Assembly (NCBI RefSeq): GCF_013401555.1
Contig: NZ_CP058552.1
Span: 4,836,001 to 4,900,000, forward strand
Length of the DNA stretch: 64,000 nt
From: Paenibacillus sp. E222
Lineage (GTDB): Bacteria > Bacillota > Bacilli > Paenibacillales > Paenibacillaceae
Reading direction: 5' to 3'
Part shown: in pieces, positions 54,939 to 63,275 of the stretch
Layout: each line of letters begins with the position of its first letter
How positions within the stretch are numbered: position 1 is the stretch's first letter
Translations under genes and position numbers: made by a program
Notes under the pieces: generated by a model
What the model was told of the DNA's origin: nothing
Database searches by the model: none
What the model saw: the letters and a program-made list of their open reading frames with translations, nothing else

Positions 54939-57752
54939 ATGAGTGAGACAAACTTTGACTTGCAACGCTACGCTGTGAAAGCGCGGCAAGCCGTAGCAGA
55001 AGGTGTTGTACTGCTTAAAAATGACTGCAATGTTTTGCCGCTTGCACCAGGGAGAAAAGTCGCGCTGTTTGGCCGATCACAGTTTAACTATTACAAAAGC
55101 GGTACCGGTTCCGGGGGGATGGTCAATACCAAATACGTTGTTGGCATTGCAGAGGCTTTGGAAAGTAAAGAAGGCTATGAGATCAATCAGGCGGTCAAGC
55201 AGTTTTATCTCGATTGGGTGAAAGAGCATCCGTTTGAGAAAGGTGCGGGTTGGGGTAAGGAACCGTGGTTCCAAGAAGAAATGCTGCTTGATGCTGATCT
55301 GGTTATGCAAGCGGCTAAGGAGTCAGAAACGGCAATCGTCTTGCTTGGCCGCACAGCCGGGGAAGATCAGGATAACAAGCCGGAAGCCGGTAGCTATTTA
55401 CTGACAGAAGCCGAGGAAGCTATGTTGGAAATGGTATGCAATGGATTTGAACGGACCGTGGTGCTGCTGAATGTGGGCAACATCATAGATATGAAGTGGG
55501 TGGAGAAATATAATCCTTCTGCTGTGATGTATGTCTGGCAAGGTGGACAGGAAGGTGGAAACGGTGTTCTCGATGTATTGACTGGAAGGGTAAGTCCGAG
55601 CGGGAGAATGACGGACACCATAGCAAGGGACATTGAGGATTATCCGTCCACGGCTAATCATGGGGGATCAAAACGCAATTTTTACCAGGAAGATATCTAT
55701 GTTGGATACCGCTACTTTGAGACTTTTGCCAAAGACCGTGTCTTGTATCCATTTGGCTTCGGCCTGTCCTACACCACATTTGAAACACGGACAGAACGGA
55801 TAGAGCAATTGAACGACAGTGTCCAGATTAATGTTACAGTCACCAATACCGGAAACAGACCAGGGAAACAGGTCATCCAGGTCTACTGTCAAGCTCCGCA
55901 AGGCAAGCTGGGTAAGTCAGCCCGCGTACTCGCCGGCTTTGCGAAAACCAAAGAGCTGCTTCCGGGCGGGAAACAATCCGTTGAAATTGAAATTCCCCAT
56001 AAAGCAATAGCGTCCTATGATGATTCAGGAATCACGGGCTGTAAATCGGCTTGGGTATTGGAGGCTGGAAGCTACATCTTCCATGTGGGGGATCATGTGA
56101 GGGAGGCGAAATCTTGCGGCAGCATTGCCATAGACAAGCTTCAGGTACTGGAGCAGTTACAAGAGGCCATGGCACCGGTTGCTGCATTTGAGCGAATGCG
56201 CTGTGCCCCTGACGGTAGTCTGATCTATGAACCGGTTCCATTACGGACCATAGAACCGAAGGCGCGCCGCGAGGAAACTCTTCCAGAAGAAATCCCTTAT
56301 ACTGGTGACAAAGGATATAAGCTGACAGACGTGAAATCGAGCATAGTCAGCATGGAGGATTATATTGCTCAACTTTCGGATGAAGATTTATGCTGTATTG
56401 TGCGCGGCGAAGGCATGAGCAGTCCAAAGGTTACACCGGGCACAGCCGGTGCATTCGGCGGTGTTACAAAGAGGCTGGAAGCTTTCGGAATCCCCGTTGC
56501 CTGCTCAGCAGATGGTCCGAGCGGTATTCGAATGGACTGTGGCAATTTAGCATTTTCCATGCCCAATGGAACCTGCCTGGGCTGTACTTTTAACGAAGAA
56601 TTGCTGAAAGAACTGTATATGTACGAAGGTTTGGAACTGCGGAAAAACCATGTAGACACTTTGCTTGGACCGGGAATGAACATCCACCGTAATCCTCTGA
56701 ATGGCCGGAATTTTGAATATTTTAGTGAGGACCCGTTCCTGACAGGCCGGATGGTGGTTGCCCAACTGCAAGGTATGAATCCATATGATGTGACGGGCAC
56801 CATCAAACATTTTGCGTGCAACAGCCAGGAGGCCCATCGTAACACAGTGGAGGCAGTAGTTTCGGAACGGGCCCTGCGGGAGATTTATCTGCGCGGGTTT
56901 GAAATGGCGGTCAAAGAGGGCAATGCGATTTCGGTTATGACCTCATATAACCCGATCAATGGCTATTGGTCTGCCAGCAACTATGATCTTACAACCACAA
57001 TTCTGCGGGGAGAGTGGGGCTTCAGAGGGATTGTAATGACCGATTGGTGGGCAATGGGAAATGACGAAGGAGAAGAAGGCAGTGTCCAGAATGTGGCAGC
57101 AATGATAAGGGCACAGAATGACTTGTTCATGGTAGTAAGCGACTCCGAGCAGAACGCCAGAGGAGATAACTCCGCAGAAGCTATGCAAAAGGGAACGGTA
57201 ACACGCGGTGAATATCAGCGCTCAGCAATGAATATTTGTCGCTATTTGATGGGAACAACAGCCTTTAACCGGATGCAGGGATTGGAAACAGAACTGGACA
57301 AGGCATTGACTGCATACCGGAAAGAGGAAGGCGATGTAGTCCTGGAGATGATTTCGGTTCCTGTGGAGAAGGAGGCTATTGTGCCAGGGGAGATATTTGA
57401 TACCTCAAGAGGACAGAGTACGTATCTTCGAGCTATCTTGCAGGAGCGTGGACTTTATCGAGTGGAGTTGACTTGCCGCGCGGCGGCCGGGAACAGTCAA
57501 CTTGCCCAAATCCCTGTGAGCATCTTTCATGATAATGACATCCTTCTAACCCTTACGTTGACAGGAGAGGATACGGAATGGAAAACTATATCCTTTGATA
57601 TCCAGCAGCCAATATTACAAAAAACTGTACATTTCAGGTTGGTCTTTGGTCAAAGCGGAATGGAAGTGAAGGGGTTCAAGATCATTATGACAAGTTCTTT
57701 GGAAGAACGTATTCTCCAAGCAATGGCTGCCCCAGGCAGTCAGCTTCAGTAA
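54939..57752 (+). CDS. GH3 glycosidase, permuted domain order, with C-terminal beta-sandwich
   Basis: 937-residue cytoplasmic GH3. The sandwich domain (VAEGVVLLKNDCNVLPLAPG, YPFGFGLSYTTFETR) precedes the TIM barrel (LGPGMNIHRNPLNGRNFEYF, TIKHFACNSQE, nucleophile in VMTDWWAMGN). The last ~140 residues form an extra beta-rich, carbohydrate-binding-module-like domain (YRVELTCRAAAGNSQLAQI). ATG at 54939 is 9 nt after AGGAGG; one at 54930 abuts it. It probably belongs to the M6 operon behind the permeases. The three GH3s differ enough to suggest different substrates. Confidence 0.88.
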   Translation: MSETNFDLQRYAVKARQAVAEGVVLLKNDCNVLPLAPGRKVALFGRSQFNYYKSGTGSGGMVNTKYVVGIAEALESKEGYEINQAVKQFYLDWVKEHPFEKGAGWGKEPWFQEEMLLDADLVMQAAKESETAIVLLGRTAGEDQDNKPEAGSYLLTEAEEAMLEMVCNGFERTVVLLNVGNIIDMKWVEKYNPSAVMYVWQGGQEGGNGVLDVLTGRVSPSGRMTDTIARDIEDYPSTANHGGSKRNFYQEDIYVGYRYFETFAKDRVLYPFGFGLSYTTFETRTERIEQLNDSVQINVTVTNTGNRPGKQVIQVYCQAPQGKLGKSARVLAGFAKTKELLPGGKQSVEIEIPHKAIASYDDSGITGCKSAWVLEAGSYIFHVGDHVREAKSCGSIAIDKLQVLEQLQEAMAPVAAFERMRCAPDGSLIYEPVPLRTIEPKARREETLPEEIPYTGDKGYKLTDVKSSIVSMEDYIAQLSDEDLCCIVRGEGMSSPKVTPGTAGAFGGVTKRLEAFGIPVACSADGPSGIRMDCGNLAFSMPNGTCLGCTFNEELLKELYMYEGLELRKNHVDTLLGPGMNIHRNPLNGRNFEYFSEDPFLTGRMVVAQLQGMNPYDVTGTIKHFACNSQEAHRNTVEAVVSERALREIYLRGFEMAVKEGNAISVMTSYNPINGYWSASNYDLTTTILRGEWGFRGIVMTDWWAMGNDEGEEGSVQNVAAMIRAQNDLFMVVSDSEQNARGDNSAEAMQKGTVTRGEYQRSAMNICRYLMGTTAFNRMQGLETELDKALTAYRKEEGDVVLEMISVPVEKEAIVPGEIFDTSRGQSTYLRAILQERGLYRVELTCRAAAGNSQLAQIPVSIFHDNDILLTLTLTGEDTEWKTISFDIQQPILQKTVHFRLVFGQSGMEVKGFKIIMTSSLEERILQAMAAPGSQLQ

Positions 57753-57768
57753 ATGGTGTAACCTAGCC

Positions 57769-57814
57769 AAAAAGGCTCCCGGTAATTGTTGAAAATTACC
57801 AGGGAGCCTTTTCG
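57769..57814. terminator. Bidirectional terminator
   Basis: AAAAGGCTCCC with GGTAATT pairs with AATTACC and GGGAGCCTTTT; A and T runs flank both sides. It lies between the convergent GH3 and yesN-type genes. Confidence 0.9.
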
Positions 57815-57840
57815 CGTGTAATTGATCAATAAGTATAAGC

Positions 57841-59451
57841 TTAACGATTCCGGTAGTCCTGCGGCGTCGTGCCAAAATGTTCTTTGAAAATTTTAATGAA
57901 ATGGGGGGTGGCCTGAAAGCCCAGCTGATCGCTGATTTCAGCTATTTTTAAGTCGGTATTTCGCAGGAGATGTATGGCTCCTTCCATTCGAAATTGAAAA
58001 ATATAATCACCAATCGTTTCATTCATAACCGTCTTGTAAATTTTGGAGAGATAAACAGGATGCAGCCCCACATGGTCGGCAATGATTTGCAGTGAAATCC
58101 CCTCGGACAAATGTTCATGAATAAACGTCCGGACTTTAGCGGCAATCTGCTGTTGCGCATTCTCCATTTGAGTCGACGTCTTAGCTTTTAGTGCTGCTAT
58201 AATTTTACTGGCCCAGTCATAGATTCGTTGTCTTGAAAGATGTCCCTTCTTGCGGAGCAACAAATCGAATTCTGGTCCCATCTGATCATATAGACTGGAC
58301 CCATTGGGTTGGAAACACATCGTGAATGAGGATGAGAGATATAGCAGCACCGTAAATAATTGATCCTGTGAAAGATCGTGAGATTGTTCGTCTGCATTGC
58401 CGCCGACAACGAGCAATTCATCGATCTTGGCAATCGCCTCGTCCCAGTTGCCTGAGTCCAGCAGCGTTGAAAGTGCAGGCGGAGCATATAATTTTTTGAT
58501 GATGGAGCTCTGAGGCTGCTCACTTTTTTCATTAATGGTCAGGAAGAAGCTTTTATTATTTCCGATATTCCGGTTAATGGCGTTGATTGCAGCCAGATAT
58601 AAGTTTTGCAGGTCGCCAGGAAACTTGGCGATATTGCTTAGGCAGATTGAGAGTGAGCCTTTCAGGAATTTTTGGACATGATTCTGCAGCTTTACTGCGA
58701 ACGAATCCACCAAATGCAAAGCGTCTTGCTGGTTGCCTTTGATGAGAAAAACTAAATATCCCTGCTCGGTGACGCAATGCCATAAACTGAACAGTTTTTG
58801 GAACACTTCATCAGCAATGTTTGTTACGGCATATTCAAGGAGCGATAAGGATTGAAGGTCGTACCCTGAGAAGTCCTCCTCCATGCGAACAACCATCATC
58901 ATGTAGGGGTCATCGAACCGGAAGGGAACGCCTACCAGAGCAAGTCTCTCTTCCAAAACCTCATGGCGGATGATCTTGTTCTTGAGCAGGTCGTTAAGCA
59001 GCTGTGACCGCAGTAGCGGGAGATTAGCCTCCAGCGTTTGCTTAATGCGCTGGAAGGATATCACTTCCTTCCACTCCTCTTCCACCTGCTGAATCGCTTT
59101 CTTAACAGAGTTAATTAACTCTGTATAATCGATTGGCTTCAGCAAGTAATCCAGTGTCTGATAAGCCATGGCTTTCCTGGCATATTCAAACTCGTCATGG
59201 CCCGAAAGAATGATACAGCGGATTTTGTGTGAATAATGCTGCATCACTTCGATCAATTCCAATCCGGACATTTCAGGCATCTGAATGTCTGTAATCATAA
59301 TGTCTATCGAATGTTTGGCCGCAATGAGCAGTGCTTCTTGCGCCGAGTATGCACAATGAACCTCTTCTATTCCATAATCCTTCCATTGCACAGTCATTGC
59401 CAGACTATCTACGACAGAGGTTTCGTCGTCAACGATAAGCAGTTGGTACAT
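57841..59451 (-). CDS. YesN-type response regulator (REC + AraC HTH)
   Basis: 536-residue two-component regulator. The receiver (residues 1-120) has IVDDE, the phospho-accepting aspartate in IMITDIQMPEMSG and the lysine in YLLKPIDY. A ~300-residue middle region follows, and the C-terminus has two HTHs (IADHVGLHPVYLSKIYKTVM, ISDQLGFQATPHFIKIFKEH). It has its own sigma-A promoter (TTGCCA, 17 bp, TATAAT complement of 59534-59506). Divergent from the GH43-like operon with module M7. It is the best candidate to bind the modules. Its partner kinase at 48934 has the same promoter. Confidence 0.94.
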   Translation of the reverse strand: MYQLLIVDDETSVVDSLAMTVQWKDYGIEEVHCAYSAQEALLIAAKHSIDIMITDIQMPEMSGLELIEVMQHYSHKIRCIILSGHDEFEYARKAMAYQTLDYLLKPIDYTELINSVKKAIQQVEEEWKEVISFQRIKQTLEANLPLLRSQLLNDLLKNKIIRHEVLEERLALVGVPFRFDDPYMMMVVRMEEDFSGYDLQSLSLLEYAVTNIADEVFQKLFSLWHCVTEQGYLVFLIKGNQQDALHLVDSFAVKLQNHVQKFLKGSLSICLSNIAKFPGDLQNLYLAAINAINRNIGNNKSFFLTINEKSEQPQSSIIKKLYAPPALSTLLDSGNWDEAIAKIDELLVVGGNADEQSHDLSQDQLFTVLLYLSSSFTMCFQPNGSSLYDQMGPEFDLLLRKKGHLSRQRIYDWASKIIAALKAKTSTQMENAQQQIAAKVRTFIHEHLSEGISLQIIADHVGLHPVYLSKIYKTVMNETIGDYIFQFRMEGAIHLLRNTDLKIAEISDQLGFQATPHFIKIFKEHFGTTPQDYRNR

Positions 59452-59505
59452 AATTTGATTCCTCCGGTTGGTTGCTGATCTCCCATTTCTGCTTGAGGTA
59501 ACCCT

Positions 59506-59626
59506 ATTATATGAATCTGTTGGCCGGCTGGCAATGTCTATAGATTGGAATTCAGCCGCATATTAGAAATGAGATATATATGTTTGGATTCCTTTATATC
59601 AACGCCTAAATACAGGAACCTATAAT
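59506..59626. promoter_or_regulatory. Divergent yesN promoter and module M7
   Basis: Minus strand: TTGCCA (59534-59529), 17-bp spacer, TATAAT (59511-59506). Plus strand: AAATGAGATATAT, ATGTTT at 59580-59585, ATTCCTTTATATCA, and TATAAT at 59621-59626 with a 35-nt gap. The -35 position of the plus promoter (ATCAAC) is poor, which fits an activator-dependent promoter. Confidence 0.78.
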
Positions 59627-59699
59627 TAAGCTGTGAGGAAAGTATAGAATTGTCAGCATATGACTAAAATCTGATACCAAGAAAGGATCCAAATCATCT

Positions 59700-60752
59700 A
59701 TGCAAACATCAATTAAACCGGGGCAAATCTGGCTGGATACGGAAGGCAAACGAATTCAAGCTCACGCAGGTTCCATCTTCTACGAGAATGATACTTTCTA
59801 TTGGTACGGTGAGAACAAGGGGAAGACAACTCCGGGCAGCGGAATCTGGCACTGGGGAGTCCGTTGTTATTCGTCCAAGGACCTTTACAATTGGCAAGAT
59901 GAGGGGGTGATTATTCCCCCTGTGGAAAATGATCCTGCTTCTTCGCTTCATCCAACCAGTTATATGGACCGTCCACACATTATTTTCAACAAGAATACCG
60001 GGAAGTATATTTGCTTCCTGAAAATAATGGAAAAGGATAGCACCCAAACCCTGACCATAATGTCCGCAGATCGATTGCTGGGGCCCTATACTATGATTAC
60101 AACCAAGTACCGCCCGTTAAATATGAGCGCCGGTGATTTCGACCTGGCGGTTGCACGGGACGGGAAAGCGTATTATTACTTCGAAAGGGTTCACAGTGAA
60201 TTGATTTGTGCAGATTTGACCGCAGATTATACGGGTGTAACGGGATATTATTCAACTCATTTCCCAAATCTTTATCCGCCTTACGTCCGCGAAGCACCGG
60301 CATATTTTACAAGAAAAAACCTGCATTATTTGGTGACCTCTGGTACGACAAGTTACAATCCGAATCCATCAGAAGTTGCATGTTCACGGACCTTCCACGG
60401 CCCATTTGAAATTCTGGGTAATCCGCATGTGAATGATCCTACGAATACCTCCTTCTGTTCCCAGGTATCTTCGATATTCAAGCATCCGAAGAAAAAAGAT
60501 CTTTATATTGCTTTGGCTGACCGTTGGATTACCGATGAAGAAGGAATGATTCCTTATGACATTCTTTCGGACGCTTACGACCGATACTTCAATCCAGACC
60601 GCCAGAATGAACCTGTTACGTTCACCGGTTCCACTTTTAATGTGAATGAGAATACTCATAAAGCAGATTATGTATGGCTACCCTTCCGGTTCGACGGGAA
60701 GATGGCCTATCTGGACTGGAAAGACGAGTGGCGCATCGAAGACTATGATTAA
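59700..60752 (+). CDS. GH43-like glycoside hydrolase
   Basis: 350-residue single-domain beta-propeller enzyme without signal peptide. IQAHAGSIFYENDTFYWYGE is the start typical of the exo-beta-1,3-galactanase-like GH43 subgroup; MDRPHIIFNKNTGKYICFLK, YVREAPAYFTRKNLHYLVTS and the later WLPFRF segment fit further blades. The GH43 aspartate, aspartate and glutamate positions are plausible but I cannot place all three with certainty. First gene of the M7 operon. A galactan or arabinogalactan side-chain substrate is a guess from subgroup resemblance. Confidence 0.82.
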   Translation: MQTSIKPGQIWLDTEGKRIQAHAGSIFYENDTFYWYGENKGKTTPGSGIWHWGVRCYSSKDLYNWQDEGVIIPPVENDPASSLHPTSYMDRPHIIFNKNTGKYICFLKIMEKDSTQTLTIMSADRLLGPYTMITTKYRPLNMSAGDFDLAVARDGKAYYYFERVHSELICADLTADYTGVTGYYSTHFPNLYPPYVREAPAYFTRKNLHYLVTSGTTSYNPNPSEVACSRTFHGPFEILGNPHVNDPTNTSFCSQVSSIFKHPKKKDLYIALADRWITDEEGMIPYDILSDAYDRYFNPDRQNEPVTFTGSTFNVNENTHKADYVWLPFRFDGKMAYLDWKDEWRIEDYD

Positions 60753-60776
60753 TCCTGGAGCGAAGGAGGAACATGT

Positions 60777-62132
60777 ATGAAACGTGATATCCGAAGAATG
60801 ATGGCACTTTTATCGGAAGCAAATGTTAAAGAGCAGGAACTGCCTTTCTCCGTTGAGAAACGGGATATTGAAATTCCTTTCATTTCAAAAGACGGCACCG
60901 TATGCCGGCGTTATATCCGTATCTATCTACCGGAACCGGCACCTGAACCAAAGCCGCTGGTGTTCATCGCGCATTACGAAATGCCCGAGAATGACGCCAC
61001 GTTGAACCTTTATTTGATGAACGGCTGGGCTGTATCGACACCGATCGATTTTAAGCCAGAGTATAACGGAAGCCTGGTGGACGACGACCTGATATTCAAT
61101 AGCGCCGCATTATCAGCAGTCAGGAAGCAGCCTGGCATCGACCGGACGCGTATCGTAGTCAGCGGCGGAAGCGCCGGCGGCTATATGACGCAGATGTTGT
61201 CTGTTCTGCATCTTGGAATCTGCTGCTCCATTTCCTTCAGTGGTATTACAAATATATTGTTTAACATGAAGTATCTTCAGTCAGCAAACAATCATAACAA
61301 GGATGTTCTGGAAACGCTAACTGAAGAGGAACGAAAAGACTTCATCCGCTGCCTGGAAGTGATTCCTGTGCCTATAGTTGGTGCCATTTTCGGACAGTTT
61401 GCTCCAATTCTGGCAAAGATCGAGGAGAATCCCAATAGTGAGATTTGGAACGCTATGTCTCCATCCTTCATGGCAGGATGTTTAACCGATCCGATATTAT
61501 TTTCTCATTTTACCTCTGACTTATTGGTACCCGTTGATCAATTGACAAAACGATTTACATATGCTGATCTGGACGAGTCCCTTCCCGAGGGATTCCGTAT
61601 CCGTATGTCGGAGTTTCCGCTTCAAGAAAAGGTGCAGCGATCAATGGCTGAAATGCTTCCTGCAGATGATTTATTTGAGCATCTCTGTCCGGCACCGCAA
61701 ACATCAGGTGAAAATTTCAAGCTCTCCTTCGATAGAACCAAACGTTTCAACATCGTTGTATTCGATGAAGGCAATGCCGAAGCAGAAGGGGGGCATTTCA
61801 AAAAAATGGATCTCGGGCCCATTGACGCCACCGATTACATACATGCACAGCTTCAGAGGTCGTCCAGGGAAACAAACTGGCTGACCGTCGGGAAGTTGGC
61901 GCTCATGGCTGAGCGGTATGCGGGGAAAGGATTCCTGATTCCCGGGAAGGCTGGCATCGATGATATCGTCTATGGATCGGTTGCTATGAACCGTCAGGAG
62001 GTTCTTGAGGAGCTGTCAGAGTTTGGCGAACACCATCGTGAGGAATTAGTCGATACATTCTGTGCAGCAATGGCTGCAAAACCGGAACTTGCGGATGTAC
62101 TGGATGAGATCCAAGGCCGGCTATTAATCTAA
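60777..62132 (+). CDS. Alpha/beta hydrolase of unusual size, putative esterase
   Basis: 451-residue protein. VFIAHYEMPEND takes the oxyanion position, IVVSGGSAGGYMTQML is a clear nucleophile elbow, and a long insertion rich in helices (residues ~170-290) follows. FNIVVFDEGNAEAEGGHFKK may hold the acid and histidine. AAGGAGG precedes the ATG. Second gene of the M7 operon, 24 bp after the GH43-like gene and 16 bp before an acetylesterase-like gene. I do not recognise a characterised family; esterase activity is inferred from the elbow. Confidence 0.75.
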   Translation: MKRDIRRMMALLSEANVKEQELPFSVEKRDIEIPFISKDGTVCRRYIRIYLPEPAPEPKPLVFIAHYEMPENDATLNLYLMNGWAVSTPIDFKPEYNGSLVDDDLIFNSAALSAVRKQPGIDRTRIVVSGGSAGGYMTQMLSVLHLGICCSISFSGITNILFNMKYLQSANNHNKDVLETLTEEERKDFIRCLEVIPVPIVGAIFGQFAPILAKIEENPNSEIWNAMSPSFMAGCLTDPILFSHFTSDLLVPVDQLTKRFTYADLDESLPEGFRIRMSEFPLQEKVQRSMAEMLPADDLFEHLCPAPQTSGENFKLSFDRTKRFNIVVFDEGNAEAEGGHFKKMDLGPIDATDYIHAQLQRSSRETNWLTVGKLALMAERYAGKGFLIPGKAGIDDIVYGSVAMNRQEVLEELSEFGEHHREELVDTFCAAMAAKPELADVLDEIQGRLLI

Positions 62133-62148
62133 TAAGGAGCGCTGTCAT

Positions 62149-63243
62149 ATGGTTGAAAATGACGAAGAGTTAAGAGAATATTTTCCCGAGCAATTCCCGG
62201 TATTAGAGGGGGAGCCGGAAGCCGGACAATGGTACAGGCTCCCGGTTCCCGGAGCAATAAGTGCAGATGGCTTGCCTTACTGGGGATTCCTGCGGAAAGG
62301 AACAGAGCCGGGCCTTATCGTTTATTTCTCCGGTGGAGGTGTATCGCTGAATGCATATATGGCGGCACGTCCCAATAAGTTAAATGAGACATCGGAGACA
62401 TTTTATTTTGACGGCAAAGCGTTGCCGTACATCGATGCATTCGCAAAGCGAGGCATCTTTGACCCTTCCCAAGATAATCCGTTCCGAAATTGGAGCTGCA
62501 TCTTGGTAAGCTATACGACAGGTGACTTCCATGTGGGGAATGGCGACTACCCTTATACAGCAATAGACGGTTCGCCTGCTGTGCTGCATCATCATGGCTA
62601 TCGGAACTATCGGGGGCTTATGGAGCAAGCGATTAAATTTATATCTGTACCAGCGAAACTGCTGATCACCGGCGGCAGTGCGGGCGCTTTCGGTGCTTCA
62701 GCTTTAGCTGCGGATGTCATGGATTATTTCCCGGAGTGCCGGGATGTGACCTGCTGCCCGGATAGCTCTTTGATGCTCTATAACGATTGGCAGGAAGTTG
62801 CTCAGCATGTCTGGCAGGCAAATGAACGGATATGGAAACCGCTGCACAGTCCAAATATTTGTCTTGACTGGCTGCGCGACCTCTATACTGAGAAGGGTGA
62901 CAGTGTACGGTATCTTTATATATGCTCCATTAGGGATAGTGCATTGGCCACGTATCAACATTTTATTGATCACGGTACTATGGAGCTTACGAGGGAACAG
63001 AGTCTGCAATTCGAAAAGGATCTTAGGGATATGACCGATGTGATGAAGGCCGAAATCCCCGGCATTGGAATATTCCTGCTGGATACCCCCGAAACGGGGC
63101 TTGATTCGGAGCTCCTAGGTACACAGCATACCTTCCTTCACACCCCAGAGTTTTTCCAGCCTGTCAGTAATGGCGTCAGTCTTCGGGAATGGCTGTGGAA
63201 TGCCGTCAATGGAACCATTTCTAGTATAGGGCTGCAACGTTGA
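62149..63243 (+). CDS. Pectinacetylesterase-like hydrolase
   Basis: 364-residue cytoplasmic PAE-like protein. WYRLPVPGAISADGLPYWGF, YFSGGGVSLNAYMAARP, SYTTGDFHVGNGDYPY, ITGGSAGAFGASALAADV (nucleophile), CPDSSLML and TQHTFLH appear in family order. AAGGAG lies before the ATG. It is the third gene of the M7 operon and is followed 32 bp later by a closely related fourth gene. The remnant at 31867 is most like this copy. Acetyl ester activity is inferred from family. Confidence 0.86.
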   Translation: MVENDEELREYFPEQFPVLEGEPEAGQWYRLPVPGAISADGLPYWGFLRKGTEPGLIVYFSGGGVSLNAYMAARPNKLNETSETFYFDGKALPYIDAFAKRGIFDPSQDNPFRNWSCILVSYTTGDFHVGNGDYPYTAIDGSPAVLHHHGYRNYRGLMEQAIKFISVPAKLLITGGSAGAFGASALAADVMDYFPECRDVTCCPDSSLMLYNDWQEVAQHVWQANERIWKPLHSPNICLDWLRDLYTEKGDSVRYLYICSIRDSALATYQHFIDHGTMELTREQSLQFEKDLRDMTDVMKAEIPGIGIFLLDTPETGLDSELLGTQHTFLHTPEFFQPVSNGVSLREWLWNAVNGTISSIGLQR

Positions 63244-63275
63244 AAAGGCCCAAAACTTTAAAGGAGCGAAACCTA

